Shown here: in pieces, positions 16,560 through 25,170 of the stretch
Layout: each line of letters opens with the position of its first letter
Position numbering within the stretch: position 1 is the stretch's first letter
Assembly: GCF_042683165.1 (NCBI RefSeq)
Contig: NZ_JBHUIZ010000015.1
Coordinates: 248,001 to 312,000, forward strand
Reading direction: 5' to 3'
DNA length: 64,000 nucleotides
Source: Tigheibacillus halophilus
Lineage (GTDB): Bacteria; Bacillota; Bacilli; Bacillales; Amphibacillaceae
Made by a program: the position numbers and the translations under genes
Notes under the pieces: model-generated
Told to the model about the DNA's origin: nothing
Database searches by the model: none
The model's input: only the letters and a program-made list of their open reading frames with translations

Positions 16560-17608
16560 TGGCAGAACGATTTGAATTAGCAAAGGATTACACAATCAGC
16601 AGAGTGATCAATGGATGCTGGCAACTGTCAGAGGGGCATAGTTTAGAAAATAGTGTAGACAAAAATGATGTTATGAACGCTTTCCATATGCTTGTCGAAA
16701 AAGGATTTACAACCTTTGATTGTGCAGATATCTATACAGGGACTGAGGAATTTCTTGGTGAATTCCAGGAGCAGCTGAAGCACGGAAGCACGATTTCACC
16801 AAATGATATTCAGATCCATACCAAGTACGTCCCTGATATCGATATCCTGAGCAGTGTGGATTTTCAATATACCGAAAAGATAATTGACAGAAGCCTTAAG
16901 CGCCTGAATCGTGACGTATTGGATCTGGTACAGTTTCATTGGTGGGATTACGATGTGCCCGGCTGTATGGAAACTGCGGGTTACCTGCATGAACTAAAAC
17001 AAAAAGGTAAAATACGCCATATCGGCGTTACAAACTTCGATACCGATCATTTGGCTGAAATCGTTGATGCTGGTATACCTGTCGTATCTTGCCAAACACA
17101 GTACTCTGTTTTTGACAGACGTCCAGAAAAAAAATTGTTGGATTATTGTAAAGATAAAGGTATTTCACTCCTATGTTATGGTACCTTATCGGGAGGATTG
17201 CTAGCAGAAAAATGGATTGGCAATGATGCATCTGTTCAACCAGCTACGCGTTCACACGTGAAATACCTTCAAGTAATTGAAGATACATTGGGATTTGATG
17301 GCTATCAAGATTTTCTGTTATTACTGGACAAAATTGCCAAAAAGCATTCCGTTAAGATCGCCCATATCGCTACAAAATATATTTTGAGCCAACCAAGTGT
17401 GGGAGCTAGCATTGTGGGTGTCAGAAATAGCAGCCATGTTGAATCAAATGAATGTATATTCTCTTTCGAACTTGATGATAAGGATATAGAGGAAATAGAA
17501 CAGTTTTTGGATAGGTATCCTATATTGAATGGTGAACCTTTCGAATTAGAGCGTACCGTGGGAAACAAGTTCCGTAACATTATGAAGATGAATTTAAATG
17601 AAGCATAA
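16559..17608 (+). CDS. Aldo/keto reductase
   Basis: 349 residues forming an NADPH-dependent (beta/alpha)8 oxidoreductase. The catalytic tetrad is visible: Asp and Tyr in TFDCADIYTGTEEFLGE, Lys in IHTKYV, and His in LVQFHWWDY. The NADPH-binding end is also present (SQPSVGASIVGVRNSSHVESN). It reduces or oxidises a carbonyl compound in the cytoplasm; the substrate is unknown. The N-terminus (ELAKDYTISRVINGCWQLSEGH) resembles the stand-alone AKR branch rather than potassium-channel subunits. It lies between the TIGR04076-like protein and an NhaC-type transporter under one T-box, which suggests a role linked to the amino acid sensed there. Confidence 0.9.
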   Translation: MAERFELAKDYTISRVINGCWQLSEGHSLENSVDKNDVMNAFHMLVEKGFTTFDCADIYTGTEEFLGEFQEQLKHGSTISPNDIQIHTKYVPDIDILSSVDFQYTEKIIDRSLKRLNRDVLDLVQFHWWDYDVPGCMETAGYLHELKQKGKIRHIGVTNFDTDHLAEIVDAGIPVVSCQTQYSVFDRRPEKKLLDYCKDKGISLLCYGTLSGGLLAEKWIGNDASVQPATRSHVKYLQVIEDTLGFDGYQDFLLLLDKIAKKHSVKIAHIATKYILSQPSVGASIVGVRNSSHVESNECIFSFELDDKDIEEIEQFLDRYPILNGEPFELERTVGNKFRNIMKMNLNEA

Positions 17609-17695
17609 ATCCGTTTGAAGATGCCGCTATTGCGGGATATTTTAAAGATGAATCAGCAGTGAATTTTAAATTGGCAGGTGAAAGGGAGCTCTTGT

Positions 17696-19123
17696 ATGAA
17701 TGAAAAACTTGAATTGAGGGGTGGCTGGGGCGCCGCCTTCATCCCAGTCGTTATCTTCCTATTTTTCTGTGTATTGTATTTTATCGTTTTTAAAGCATTT
17801 GAAATGCATGCACTTGCAATGGGGGCATTTGTCGCACTTTTGGTGGGTTCTATGTTTACGAAAAAAGGATATTATGAACGTTTCTGGGATTTCGTCTATG
17901 AAGGCGCAAAAGAAGCTGTCCCGATCGGCATTCTGTTGTTCATTATTGGGATGTTCTCGGCGCTGATTAGAACTACTGATATTTCGGCAGGTTTTGTGTG
18001 GCTTGCCAGTTCACTGGGCGTAGGCGGCGGGTTTTTCACTGCGTTTACATTCTTGGCAGTTTGCGTTATTTCTACTGCTACAGGATCATCCATCGGCGTA
18101 ATGTTTACCTGCTTCCCTATCTTCTATCCGGCTGGGGTGCTATTGGGCTGTGACCCTGCCATTCTTGCAGGCGCAATAGTCAGTGCGTCTATTTTTGGTG
18201 ATAACCTGGCGCCCATTTCAGATACCACCATTATTTCAGCTGGTACACAGGAATATACAAAAAAACAAGGCTTCGCTGAAATTGGAGGCTGTGTTGCCAG
18301 CCGGCTGAAATATTCCCTGGTCGCGGGTATGATCTCGTTTGTTTTATTTTGGATTTTGGGAGGAGGCGGTACGGCAGGTACGGGCGCTTCGGATGTCCTC
18401 GCAAAGAATAGGAACCCAACCGCATTGGTCATGCTTGTACCGGTAACCGTCATGTTAATTACCGCGGTTAAAACTCGCAATATCTATAAAGCTATTACGA
18501 TAGGTATTGTTTTGGGTACAATTACTGGTCTACTGTTTAACCTTTTAACTTTCCAAAATATAATTTCTGTTAAGGATGGGGCTCCCGCAGGATTTTTGAC
18601 AGACGGTATCAGCAGTATGATGGCAACTGTTACATTGGTTATTTCAGTGTATGGCATAATGGGTGTACTTAATGGCGCCGGCGTGCTGGACAAAGTCACA
18701 AACGGTATTCTTCACAGTAAAATGGGAAGGACAGTCCGTGGTACGGAGATTGCTATGATGTTAGGTATCTCGTTTACTACTTTAATTTTTGGCGGCGTGA
18801 CCAGTGCGTCAATGACGACATTTGGCAAAGTGCAGAATGAAATTGGCAAACGAGTTGGTTTGCACCCCTACCGTCGTTCCAATTTACTTGATGGATTTGC
18901 TAATTCGATTGTGCTTGTCATACCGTTTTTAAGTGTTTTTGTTTTCATCGGTGCTTTATTATCAGAAGGCTATGATTTTGTTGAACCACTGTCACTAACG
19001 CAAATCAGCAGCGGAATGATTTATTGCATGGTACTGTTCCTGGTCCTGTTGTTCTCTGTTATTACAGGTTGGGGCCGCCAATATGAAGGTGCAGAAGGGA
19101 AGGCGCTCAGCAATTCCCGATAA
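17696..19123 (+). CDS. NhaC-family Na+/H+ antiporter-type transporter (candidate amino-acid transporter)
   Basis: 475 residues with about 11-12 membrane segments. ATG 17696 follows AAAGGGAG with 7-base spacing; the GTG at 17678 is upstream of that site. Family features include TGSSIGVMFTCFPIFYPAG, GAIVSASIFGDNLAPISDTT and GGVTSASMTTFGKV, typical of the NhaC superfamily. Members controlled by T-boxes have been assigned as amino-acid transporters (MetT for methionine, TyrT for tyrosine, LysW for lysine). With the leader here reading Met or Trp, uptake of methionine is the better guess and tryptophan the alternative. A plain Na+/H+ antiporter is unlikely under a T-box. Confidence 0.85.
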   Translation: MNEKLELRGGWGAAFIPVVIFLFFCVLYFIVFKAFEMHALAMGAFVALLVGSMFTKKGYYERFWDFVYEGAKEAVPIGILLFIIGMFSALIRTTDISAGFVWLASSLGVGGGFFTAFTFLAVCVISTATGSSIGVMFTCFPIFYPAGVLLGCDPAILAGAIVSASIFGDNLAPISDTTIISAGTQEYTKKQGFAEIGGCVASRLKYSLVAGMISFVLFWILGGGGTAGTGASDVLAKNRNPTALVMLVPVTVMLITAVKTRNIYKAITIGIVLGTITGLLFNLLTFQNIISVKDGAPAGFLTDGISSMMATVTLVISVYGIMGVLNGAGVLDKVTNGILHSKMGRTVRGTEIAMMLGISFTTLIFGGVTSASMTTFGKVQNEIGKRVGLHPYRRSNLLDGFANSIVLVIPFLSVFVFIGALLSEGYDFVEPLSLTQISSGMIYCMVLFLVLLFSVITGWGRQYEGAEGKALSNSR

Positions 19124-19255
19124 GATGCAAAAATGAAGTTGGTTGTCTTACAGTTGATAATTCATTGCATGAAACAAAGTTAAAATATAAACAAACTTCA
19201 CTTTTAATTTCCTTTGTTATCATATTATCCGTATCTTTCCATTTGATTGAACACT

Positions 19256-19292
19256 TAGTCATCTTTGGGTAATATATAATTAATTATGACTA
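19256..19292 (+). promoter_or_regulatory. TAGTCAT / ATGACTA inverted repeat before the sigma-54 activator gene
   Basis: TAGTCAT (19256-19262) and ATGACTA (19286-19292) form an inverted repeat with a 23-base gap, ending just before the AGGAGGAA site of the activator gene. The same half-sites recur at 20663-20678. Probably a binding site through which the activator represses or tunes its own gene. Confidence 0.5.
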
Positions 19293-19304
19293 GGAGGAAT
19301 TAAG

Positions 19305-20675
19305 GTGAATTTAAATGAGCATGCATACATTATTTTGAAGTATATATTAGATTTTTCGTTTGATGAAATTTTTATTACGGATGCTAAAGGGAATATCATT
19401 TATACGAGAAAATCGGAGGAAAAGTTATTCGGTATACCTCATGATAAAATATTAAATCAAAATGTTTTTGATTTAGAAAACGAAGGTATTTTCGTTCCTT
19501 CTATCATTGCCAAAGTTTTAAAAGCTGGAAAAGAAAAGACACTTGTCCAGGAAACAAGAAATAAAAGAAAGCTGATTATCTCTGGATATCCGATATCGGA
19601 TGAAAACAATACATTAATTGGAGCAATTAGTTTTTCAAGAGATATTACAGAGGTTGAAACCCTAAAAAAAGAAAACGAGCACGTAGCGGCTGCAATTGAA
19701 CGATATAGACAGGAAATAGTAGCATTAAAAAGTCAGCCATGGATGCAATTGCAAAGAAAAAACAGCAAAATGGACAAGGTACTGGAAGTTGCTTATAAAG
19801 TAGCCGATTTGGATGTTACTGTCCTGATTGATGGTGAGTCTGGAGTAGGTAAAAATTACTTGGCCAGAGAACTACATGAAATCTCCTCAAAAAGAGATAT
19901 GCCTTTTATTGAGGTGAACTGTGGGGCTATTGCAGAAACCTTGATCGAATCTGAGTTGTTTGGTTATGAAGAAGGAGCATTTACGGGAGCGAAAAAAGGA
20001 GGTAAAAAAGGCTATTTCGAAGCTGCCAGTGAAGGAACTCTTTTTCTCGATGAAATTGGGGAACTACCGATGAATCTCCAAGTAAAGTTTTTATCCGTAT
20101 TGCAAGATCAGTTTTTCATGAGGGTGGGAGGAAATAAAAAAATTGAAAAGCAATGTAGAATTATTTGTGCAACGAATCAAAACCTGGAAGATATGATTCA
20201 TCAAAAGCGATTTAGAGAAGATTTGTATTATCGAATTAATGTAATGAAATTGACTGTGCCTCCCCTGAGAGAACGCAGGGAGGAATTGGCTTGCCTTGTT
20301 CATGAAATTACTGAAGAATTTAATGCAAAATACAATATGAAAAAATATTTTTTACCGGAGCTGGTTGCTTGGATCAAGAAACAAAAATGGCCAGGTAACA
20401 TCCGGGAATTGAGAAATTTCATTGAAAAAGCGATGATTATTTCAGATACAGATGAAATTACACTTGGGATAGTCGGGATAATTAAAAATAAGGAATCAAT
20501 CAATTTTCATGAGGATATGACACTTCATGAATATATCGAGGGCATGGAAAGAGAGTTTATTGTTCAAATGTACAATAAATACCCATCGAGCATTCAACTA
20601 GGGAAAAAACTTGGAATCAGTCAATCAACTGCAAATAGAAAGATTCAAAAATACATAGGCTGTAGTCAAAAATGA
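19305..20675 (+). CDS. Sigma-54-dependent PAS/AAA+ transcriptional activator
   Basis: 456 residues: a PAS sensor domain (about 10-115, DEIFITDAKGNIIYTRKSEE), an AAA+ domain (about 145-375) and a short C-terminal Fis-type HTH (IQLGKKLGISQSTANRKIQK). Walker A is GESGVGKN (177-184). The GAFTGA loop that contacts sigma-54 is intact (224-229), followed by GTLFLDEIGELP. It should bind an enhancer and open a SigL promoter in response to a ligand sensed by PAS. The start follows AGGAGGAATTAAG. The enhancer-like palindrome at its own stop codon and the -24/-12 promoter 200 bases on identify the MFS/ureohydrolase operon as its target. Confidence 0.93.
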   Translation: MNLNEHAYIILKYILDFSFDEIFITDAKGNIIYTRKSEEKLFGIPHDKILNQNVFDLENEGIFVPSIIAKVLKAGKEKTLVQETRNKRKLIISGYPISDENNTLIGAISFSRDITEVETLKKENEHVAAAIERYRQEIVALKSQPWMQLQRKNSKMDKVLEVAYKVADLDVTVLIDGESGVGKNYLARELHEISSKRDMPFIEVNCGAIAETLIESELFGYEEGAFTGAKKGGKKGYFEAASEGTLFLDEIGELPMNLQVKFLSVLQDQFFMRVGGNKKIEKQCRIICATNQNLEDMIHQKRFREDLYYRINVMKLTVPPLRERREELACLVHEITEEFNAKYNMKKYFLPELVAWIKKQKWPGNIRELRNFIEKAMIISDTDEITLGIVGIIKNKESINFHEDMTLHEYIEGMEREFIVQMYNKYPSSIQLGKKLGISQSTANRKIQKYIGCSQK

Positions 20676-20678
20676 CTA
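20663..20678 (+). promoter_or_regulatory. Putative sigma-54 enhancer (UAS) palindrome
   Basis: TAGTCAAAAATGACTA is a perfect inverted repeat (6-4-6). It overlaps the stop codon of the activator gene and lies 196 bases before the sigma-54 promoter, a usual enhancer distance. The half-sites also flank the activator promoter at 19256-19292. Confidence 0.7.
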
Positions 20679-20873
20679 AAAACAACTGGTTTATGTATGA
20701 AAAAATGATAATTCTTTTCCCTGACAAATTTTATTATTTCCCGTCCTCCTGCCCTGTTAAATTTTCAAATTGACTGAGAAGTACCCGCGTGAAGCCAATT
20801 TATTAATTTAGATTAAGCAGTTTGGTAGTTGTTTTACCAGATTGCTTTTTAAATTTTTGCTCTTTTATAAATA

Positions 20874-20889
20874 TGGCACGTTTTTTGCA
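20874..20889 (+). promoter_or_regulatory. Sigma-54 (SigL) -24/-12 promoter
   Basis: TGGCAC (20874-20879), five bases, then TTGCA (20885-20889): an exact match to the sigma-54 consensus. It points at the MFS transporter and ureohydrolase genes. Transcription would start near 20900, leaving a leader of about 570 bases. Confidence 0.88.
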
Positions 20890-21467
20890 AGTATAAGAGT
20901 GTACCATATAAGTCAGTTCAAAAAGGCTTTTATAGACCTAGTGAAGTTCCCTATATGGGAAGCAAGATATTGCATATTGATTAGAAGGAATGTGATATTG
21001 CAGATGGATTGTGTTATCCATTACGAAACACGAGCCATCGTTTACAAACTTAGCGTCATTATTAGTACAATTGCTTCCAAGTATAGAATCAGAGGCCATA
21101 GCAGGCAGCTCGCCATTTATTGTAAAACTCATTTTCTGGAAGGAAAAGGGGACCACCAGTGTATGCTCAAAAGTGGTTTGCCCTGTTAATATTTTTGGGC
21201 GTGTGTACCTTAAGCATTATTTATTTCTACCGGTGATTATTTCAGAACATGAACAAAGGTTTAGTCAATGGGAGTAAGTCAAGCATGGCGAGGAAAAATG
21301 TTGATGGATTTCCTTCCAAATGCGGGCAGGTTCCAATGGGCAATCTCAAAAATGAGTGCGCGTATAATGTTACCGCATGAAAATGGTGCTGCAATGTCCA
21401 TAAGCACATCTTGTCTCCCCAGGATTGAAATGTATTTATGAATACAAAACCATAGAGGAGGAAAAGG
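20890..21467 (+). other. Long leader between the sigma-54 promoter and the MFS gene
   Basis: About 580 bases with no recognised gene. Overlapping weak open frames occur: plus-strand frames at 20842-21189 and 21011-21277, a minus-strand frame running from an ATG at about 21132 to 20938 (MSFTINGELPAMASDS...), and a 57-codon frame at 21268-21441 (MGVSQAWRGKMLMDF...). None has a good ribosome binding site or a family I know. It could be decayed coding sequence or a structured leader; I found no riboswitch consensus (guanidine-I/ykkC motifs not seen). Confidence 0.4.
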
Positions 21468-22898
21468 ATGGGAGAGTCTGGTCAAGGTACGAATAAATTT
21501 ATAGTTGGTATTGTGCTCGCAGTTCTTACCTTTTGGTTGTTTGCGCAATCAATGACCAATATTATTCCGGTAATGCAAAAAGATTTGGGGGTTTCGCTCG
21601 GAACCCTAAATATTTCTACAAGTCTTACGGCACTATTTTCCGGTCTCTTTATCGTTGTTGCTGGGGGGATTTCTGATCGTTCCGGCAGGAAGAAACTAAC
21701 CTATGTTGGCCTTTTGCTGAGCATTGTTGGAAGCCTGATGCTTATTGCCTCCAGTAGTGCAACGGTATTGATTACGGCACGCGCAATCCAAGGAATATCG
21801 GCTGCTTGTATTATGCCGGCGACCCTTTCACTTATCAGGTCTAATTTTGATGGGAAGGGCAGACAACGTGCACTCAGTTTTTGGTCCTTTGGATCATGGG
21901 GAGGTGGCGGCTTAACCGCGATTGTTGGCGGAGCCGTTGCTACTTACATGGGCTGGAGATGGATTTTTATCATATCTATTGCGATTACATTGTTATCCAT
22001 GTTCCTGATCAAAGATATAAAAGAAAAGAAGATAGAAAACATAAGGAAGGAAAAATTTGATTTCCCTGGTTTCATTATATTTACGATTGCAATTCTGATA
22101 GTTAATATTATTGTGACGCAAGGACAGGATTTCGGCTGGGACAGCATGTTAACGATTACCTTAATTGCAGGAGCTATTGCAACAACAATCATATTTTTTA
22201 TTGTTGAAAGAAAAAAGGAAAACCAATTTATTGACTTTTCAATTTTTAAAATAGGAGCGTATACGGGATCCGTTGTATCGAACTTTTTTCAAAACGGGAT
22301 CTTCGCTACGGTTGTTGTTACAAATACTTATGGACAAATGGCAAGGGGATTTACATCTTTTCAGACAGGGCTGCTGACCTTGGGAAATGTTTTTGCCATA
22401 TTGGTTATGATACGTGTCGGGGAAAAGATGCTCCAAAAAATGGGTGCAAAAAAGCCGATGCTTATGGGAATTGTCATCGCGACGATAGGAATGAGCATGA
22501 CAGCAATGACATTTCTGCCCAATTTAGCCTATATTATTGTTGCATTTACTGGCTTTTTAACTGCCGGGGTTGGTATCGGGATGTATGCTACACCTTCTAT
22601 TGATACGGCGATCGCAAATATTCCGCATGATAAAGTAGGAATTGCCTCAGGAATTTATAAAATGGCAAGTTCTTTAGGATATGGTTTTGGTCTTTCCATC
22701 ACAACGGCAGTATTTGGTGTGCTGCTTGCGAGTAATATTCATCTCGCAGCTTCGATTGGAGTTTTGGTAAATATTGTTTTTGCTGTAATGGCACTTATCT
22801 TCATTGCAAAATTTGTCCATCGAAATGAAGGTTTGGAGGGAGAAAGTTATACAAAAACAAAAGAAGCGAGTAAAAGTTTAGCTGCAAGTCAGAATTAA
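21468..22898 (+). CDS. MFS transporter (DHA2-like)
   Basis: 476 residues with 12-14 membrane segments and the MFS motif A variant GGISDRSGRKKLTYVG between TM2 and TM3. The segment ISAACIMPATLSLIRSNFDGKGRQRALSFWSFGSWGGGG resembles DHA2-type drug/H+ antiporters. The ATG follows GGAGGAAAAGG. Under the sigma-54 promoter and upstream of a ureohydrolase gene, it probably imports or exports the guanidino substrate or its product; the direction cannot be read from sequence. Confidence 0.88.
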   Translation: MGESGQGTNKFIVGIVLAVLTFWLFAQSMTNIIPVMQKDLGVSLGTLNISTSLTALFSGLFIVVAGGISDRSGRKKLTYVGLLLSIVGSLMLIASSSATVLITARAIQGISAACIMPATLSLIRSNFDGKGRQRALSFWSFGSWGGGGLTAIVGGAVATYMGWRWIFIISIAITLLSMFLIKDIKEKKIENIRKEKFDFPGFIIFTIAILIVNIIVTQGQDFGWDSMLTITLIAGAIATTIIFFIVERKKENQFIDFSIFKIGAYTGSVVSNFFQNGIFATVVVTNTYGQMARGFTSFQTGLLTLGNVFAILVMIRVGEKMLQKMGAKKPMLMGIVIATIGMSMTAMTFLPNLAYIIVAFTGFLTAGVGIGMYATPSIDTAIANIPHDKVGIASGIYKMASSLGYGFGLSITTAVFGVLLASNIHLAASIGVLVNIVFAVMALIFIAKFVHRNEGLEGESYTKTKEASKSLAASQN

Positions 22899-22994
22899 CG
22901 TTCTTACCGTGTAAGGGGGGATGCACCAAGCGGATAAGGTCACACTGAGCCAATAGTTACCTGAATGTTCATTCGATAAATAGGAGGAATAATA

Positions 22995-23984
22995 ATGGTC
23001 AAACCTGAAGAAAAGCAAATTCTAAATTTACCTTTTACTGGAATTTCCACGTATGGAAAATACCCAATTTGTGCCGATCTTGATGAATTAGATGCTGATG
23101 TCGCTGTGATTGGAGTACCCAACGATATGGGAACACAGTGGAAATCCGGAGCAAGAATGGGACCACGTGGAATTAGAGAAGGGTCCACATTGTACAGTTT
23201 CGGACTGGATGGTGCCTATGATATTGAAAATGACGTCATGTATCTGGGACCGGATTGGAAAGTGGTAGATTGCGGTGATGTCGATATTGTTCACGGGGAC
23301 CTGATGCAATCACATGAAAACACCGAAGCATCTATTCGAAAGATTGTTTCCAAGGGAGCCATGCCAGTTATCTTGGGTGGCGACCATTCGATTACGGCTG
23401 CAGTTGGCAAAGGATTAGAGGAATTAGGGCCATTTCATGTAATTCAAATTGATGCACACCTCGATTGGGCTGACCATCGTTCAGGGCAGCGATATGGACA
23501 TGGCAGCTGTATTCGCCGCTTGTCAGAGATGGATCATGTGAAAGACATCTTTCAATTTGGTATCCGTGGCATTTCGAGTAGTTTGAAAGAGGATGTAGAG
23601 GCTGCCAGGGACTATGGATGCACAATCTTATCACCGCGTCAAATTAGAAAAAAGGGAATAGAAGAGGTGATTGCCCAAATCCCCAAAGGAGAAAAATATT
23701 ATGTAACCATTGATATTGATGGTGTTGACCCTTCAATTGCTCCAGGAACGGGGACACCATCACCAGGCGGCTTTCTTTATGATGAAGTAAATGAATTATT
23801 AGAAGGGATAGCGGCAAGGGGCGAAGTTGTAGCTTTCGATATAGTAGAGGTTGCCCCGCCTTATGATCCAACAGGAATAACCGGACAAACCGCCGCTCGT
23901 ATTTCGCTGGATTTACTAAGCTACACATTAAAACAAAAAGAACGAAAGAGTAAGAAGGAAAAGGAGTTTGCTTCTCAGCAATGA
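22995..23984 (+). CDS. Agmatinase/arginase-family ureohydrolase
   Basis: 329 residues. The binuclear manganese site is complete: His131 in GGDHSITAA, Asp153/His155/Asp157 in DAHLDW, and Asp240/Asp242 with Asp245 in DIDGVDPS. GTGTPSPGGF is the agmatinase-type loop. The reaction is hydrolysis of a guanidino compound to urea plus amine (agmatine, guanidinobutyrate or similar) or of formimidoylglutamate. The N-terminal extension (ISTYGKYPICADLDELDADVAVIGVPNDMG) suits agmatinase/guanidinobutyrase-like enzymes rather than arginase. It is co-transcribed with the MFS gene and followed by a terminator. Nitrogen-type sigma-54 control fits a catabolic role. Exact substrate unknown. Confidence 0.9.
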   Translation: MVKPEEKQILNLPFTGISTYGKYPICADLDELDADVAVIGVPNDMGTQWKSGARMGPRGIREGSTLYSFGLDGAYDIENDVMYLGPDWKVVDCGDVDIVHGDLMQSHENTEASIRKIVSKGAMPVILGGDHSITAAVGKGLEELGPFHVIQIDAHLDWADHRSGQRYGHGSCIRRLSEMDHVKDIFQFGIRGISSSLKEDVEAARDYGCTILSPRQIRKKGIEEVIAQIPKGEKYYVTIDIDGVDPSIAPGTGTPSPGGFLYDEVNELLEGIAARGEVVAFDIVEVAPPYDPTGITGQTAARISLDLLSYTLKQKERKSKKEKEFASQQ

Positions 23985-24050
23985 TATAAATGGTTGTACT
24001 TACAAAGTGTGGCCGACAGGAATTTTTGGCTTTGTAAAGTTGTAGCTAGG

Positions 24051-24084
24051 AAATCCCCATCTGTTCAATCAGGTGGGGATTTTT
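24051..24084 (+). terminator. Rho-independent terminator after the ureohydrolase gene
   Basis: AAATCCCCATCTG (24051-24063) pairs with CAGGTGGGGATTT (24070-24082) with one G-T wobble around TTCAAT, followed by T residues. It closes the sigma-54 operon. The remaining 210 bases to the next gene hold nothing I recognise. Confidence 0.88.
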
Positions 24085-24297
24085 GAAGTTTAAGTTGTAA
24101 AGATAAAATATTTATTCTATATGAATGAATTTCTTAATTACTAGTTCTCTCTGACTATAATTCTTAAGCTATGAAAAACGATTATATACTGATTCAGAAT
24201 GTTGTTGCATTTAATTCGGTACACTAACTGAAAAATGAATCGTATATAGTAAATAAAAGTTGGATGTCAACGGACGCAATCCATTATTTACACAATA

Positions 24298-25137
24298 TTA
24301 ATGAAAAGTCAGTAAGACTGCAGTTTTATCATCCGAATGGCTGTTAGACTGTTCTTCTTTGAGAGACAATTTTTGAACGAAATTTTCCAGCCCATTGTTA
24401 TGTATCTCCCAGTAAACTTCACGAAGGTCATCTTTGGCATCAAACAATCCATCTGACATGATCAACGCCTGCTTGAGGTCTTTCACAGGTAACATACCAT
24501 GTTGGATGTAATACTTCACTTCATCCATACCATTTGCAACAGCGTATCCATTTGGCATATTAGCCATTTCCCGGTGATAGCTTATCTTGTTTCGTTCATT
24601 ATTAAAATAGGTCTCCTTAGGTATTTCTTTACCATTGTCACGTGCTAGTTCTCTATTCATTCTCGCACGTACACTGATGTTTTTTACTGTATTTACTGTT
24701 AGTACATTAATTTCATCTTGGTTATTACAAATTAAAATCATAGTGTCTCCCAAGCTTGCATATTTCAGCATATTATCCGTGATTCTTACTACCGATACGC
24801 ATGTTGACCACAAACTTGGTTTAACCGCTTGATCTACCCCATGACTTTCCATTGCCTGCTTCAACAATCGATTAGCTTGTAACACCTCGTGATGAAGGTG
24901 GGATGCTGCTTGCAATGATTCGAAGTAATTTTTAAAAATATTGGCAGCTAAATAAGCGCCATTGTGACCAGCTTCGTCTTTGAAATGATCGACTGGTGTT
25001 GCACCGTCCATTACCCCGTATATCCCAAGATGATCATTGATTACAAAACTGTCTTCGCATTCTCTCTTGCATGGACTTTTTTTCTGAACAAATTGTATTT
25101 CTTGGATACTTTCTTGCTGTGATGTGCGTATTGCCAA
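24298..25137 (-). CDS. PP2C-type serine/threonine phosphatase
   Basis: 279 residues. PP2C metal-site motifs appear in order: CEDSFVIND, YGVMDGATP, YASLGDTMILI, LIMSDGLFDAKDD and a C-terminal SDDKTAVLL. No membrane segment, so it acts in the cytoplasm on phosphorylated proteins. Start is TTG 25137, five bases after GGAGGTGA. It is the last gene of the minus-strand PTS operon, 33 bases behind the RpiR regulator, an unusual companion for a sugar PTS. It may dephosphorylate a regulator or transporter component, but that is speculation. Confidence 0.82.
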   Translation of the reverse strand: MAIRTSQQESIQEIQFVQKKSPCKRECEDSFVINDHLGIYGVMDGATPVDHFKDEAGHNGAYLAANIFKNYFESLQAASHLHHEVLQANRLLKQAMESHGVDQAVKPSLWSTCVSVVRITDNMLKYASLGDTMILICNNQDEINVLTVNTVKNISVRARMNRELARDNGKEIPKETYFNNERNKISYHREMANMPNGYAVANGMDEVKYYIQHGMLPVKDLKQALIMSDGLFDAKDDLREVYWEIHNNGLENFVQKLSLKEEQSNSHSDDKTAVLLTFH

Positions 25138-25170
25138 TACTATTCACCTCCGTTGGAAGATTTCTCGTGC

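Noticed and set aside
20842..21277. Overlapping frames in the sigma-54 leader as real genes
   Set aside because: No ribosome binding sites, mutually overlapping in several frames, no family match.
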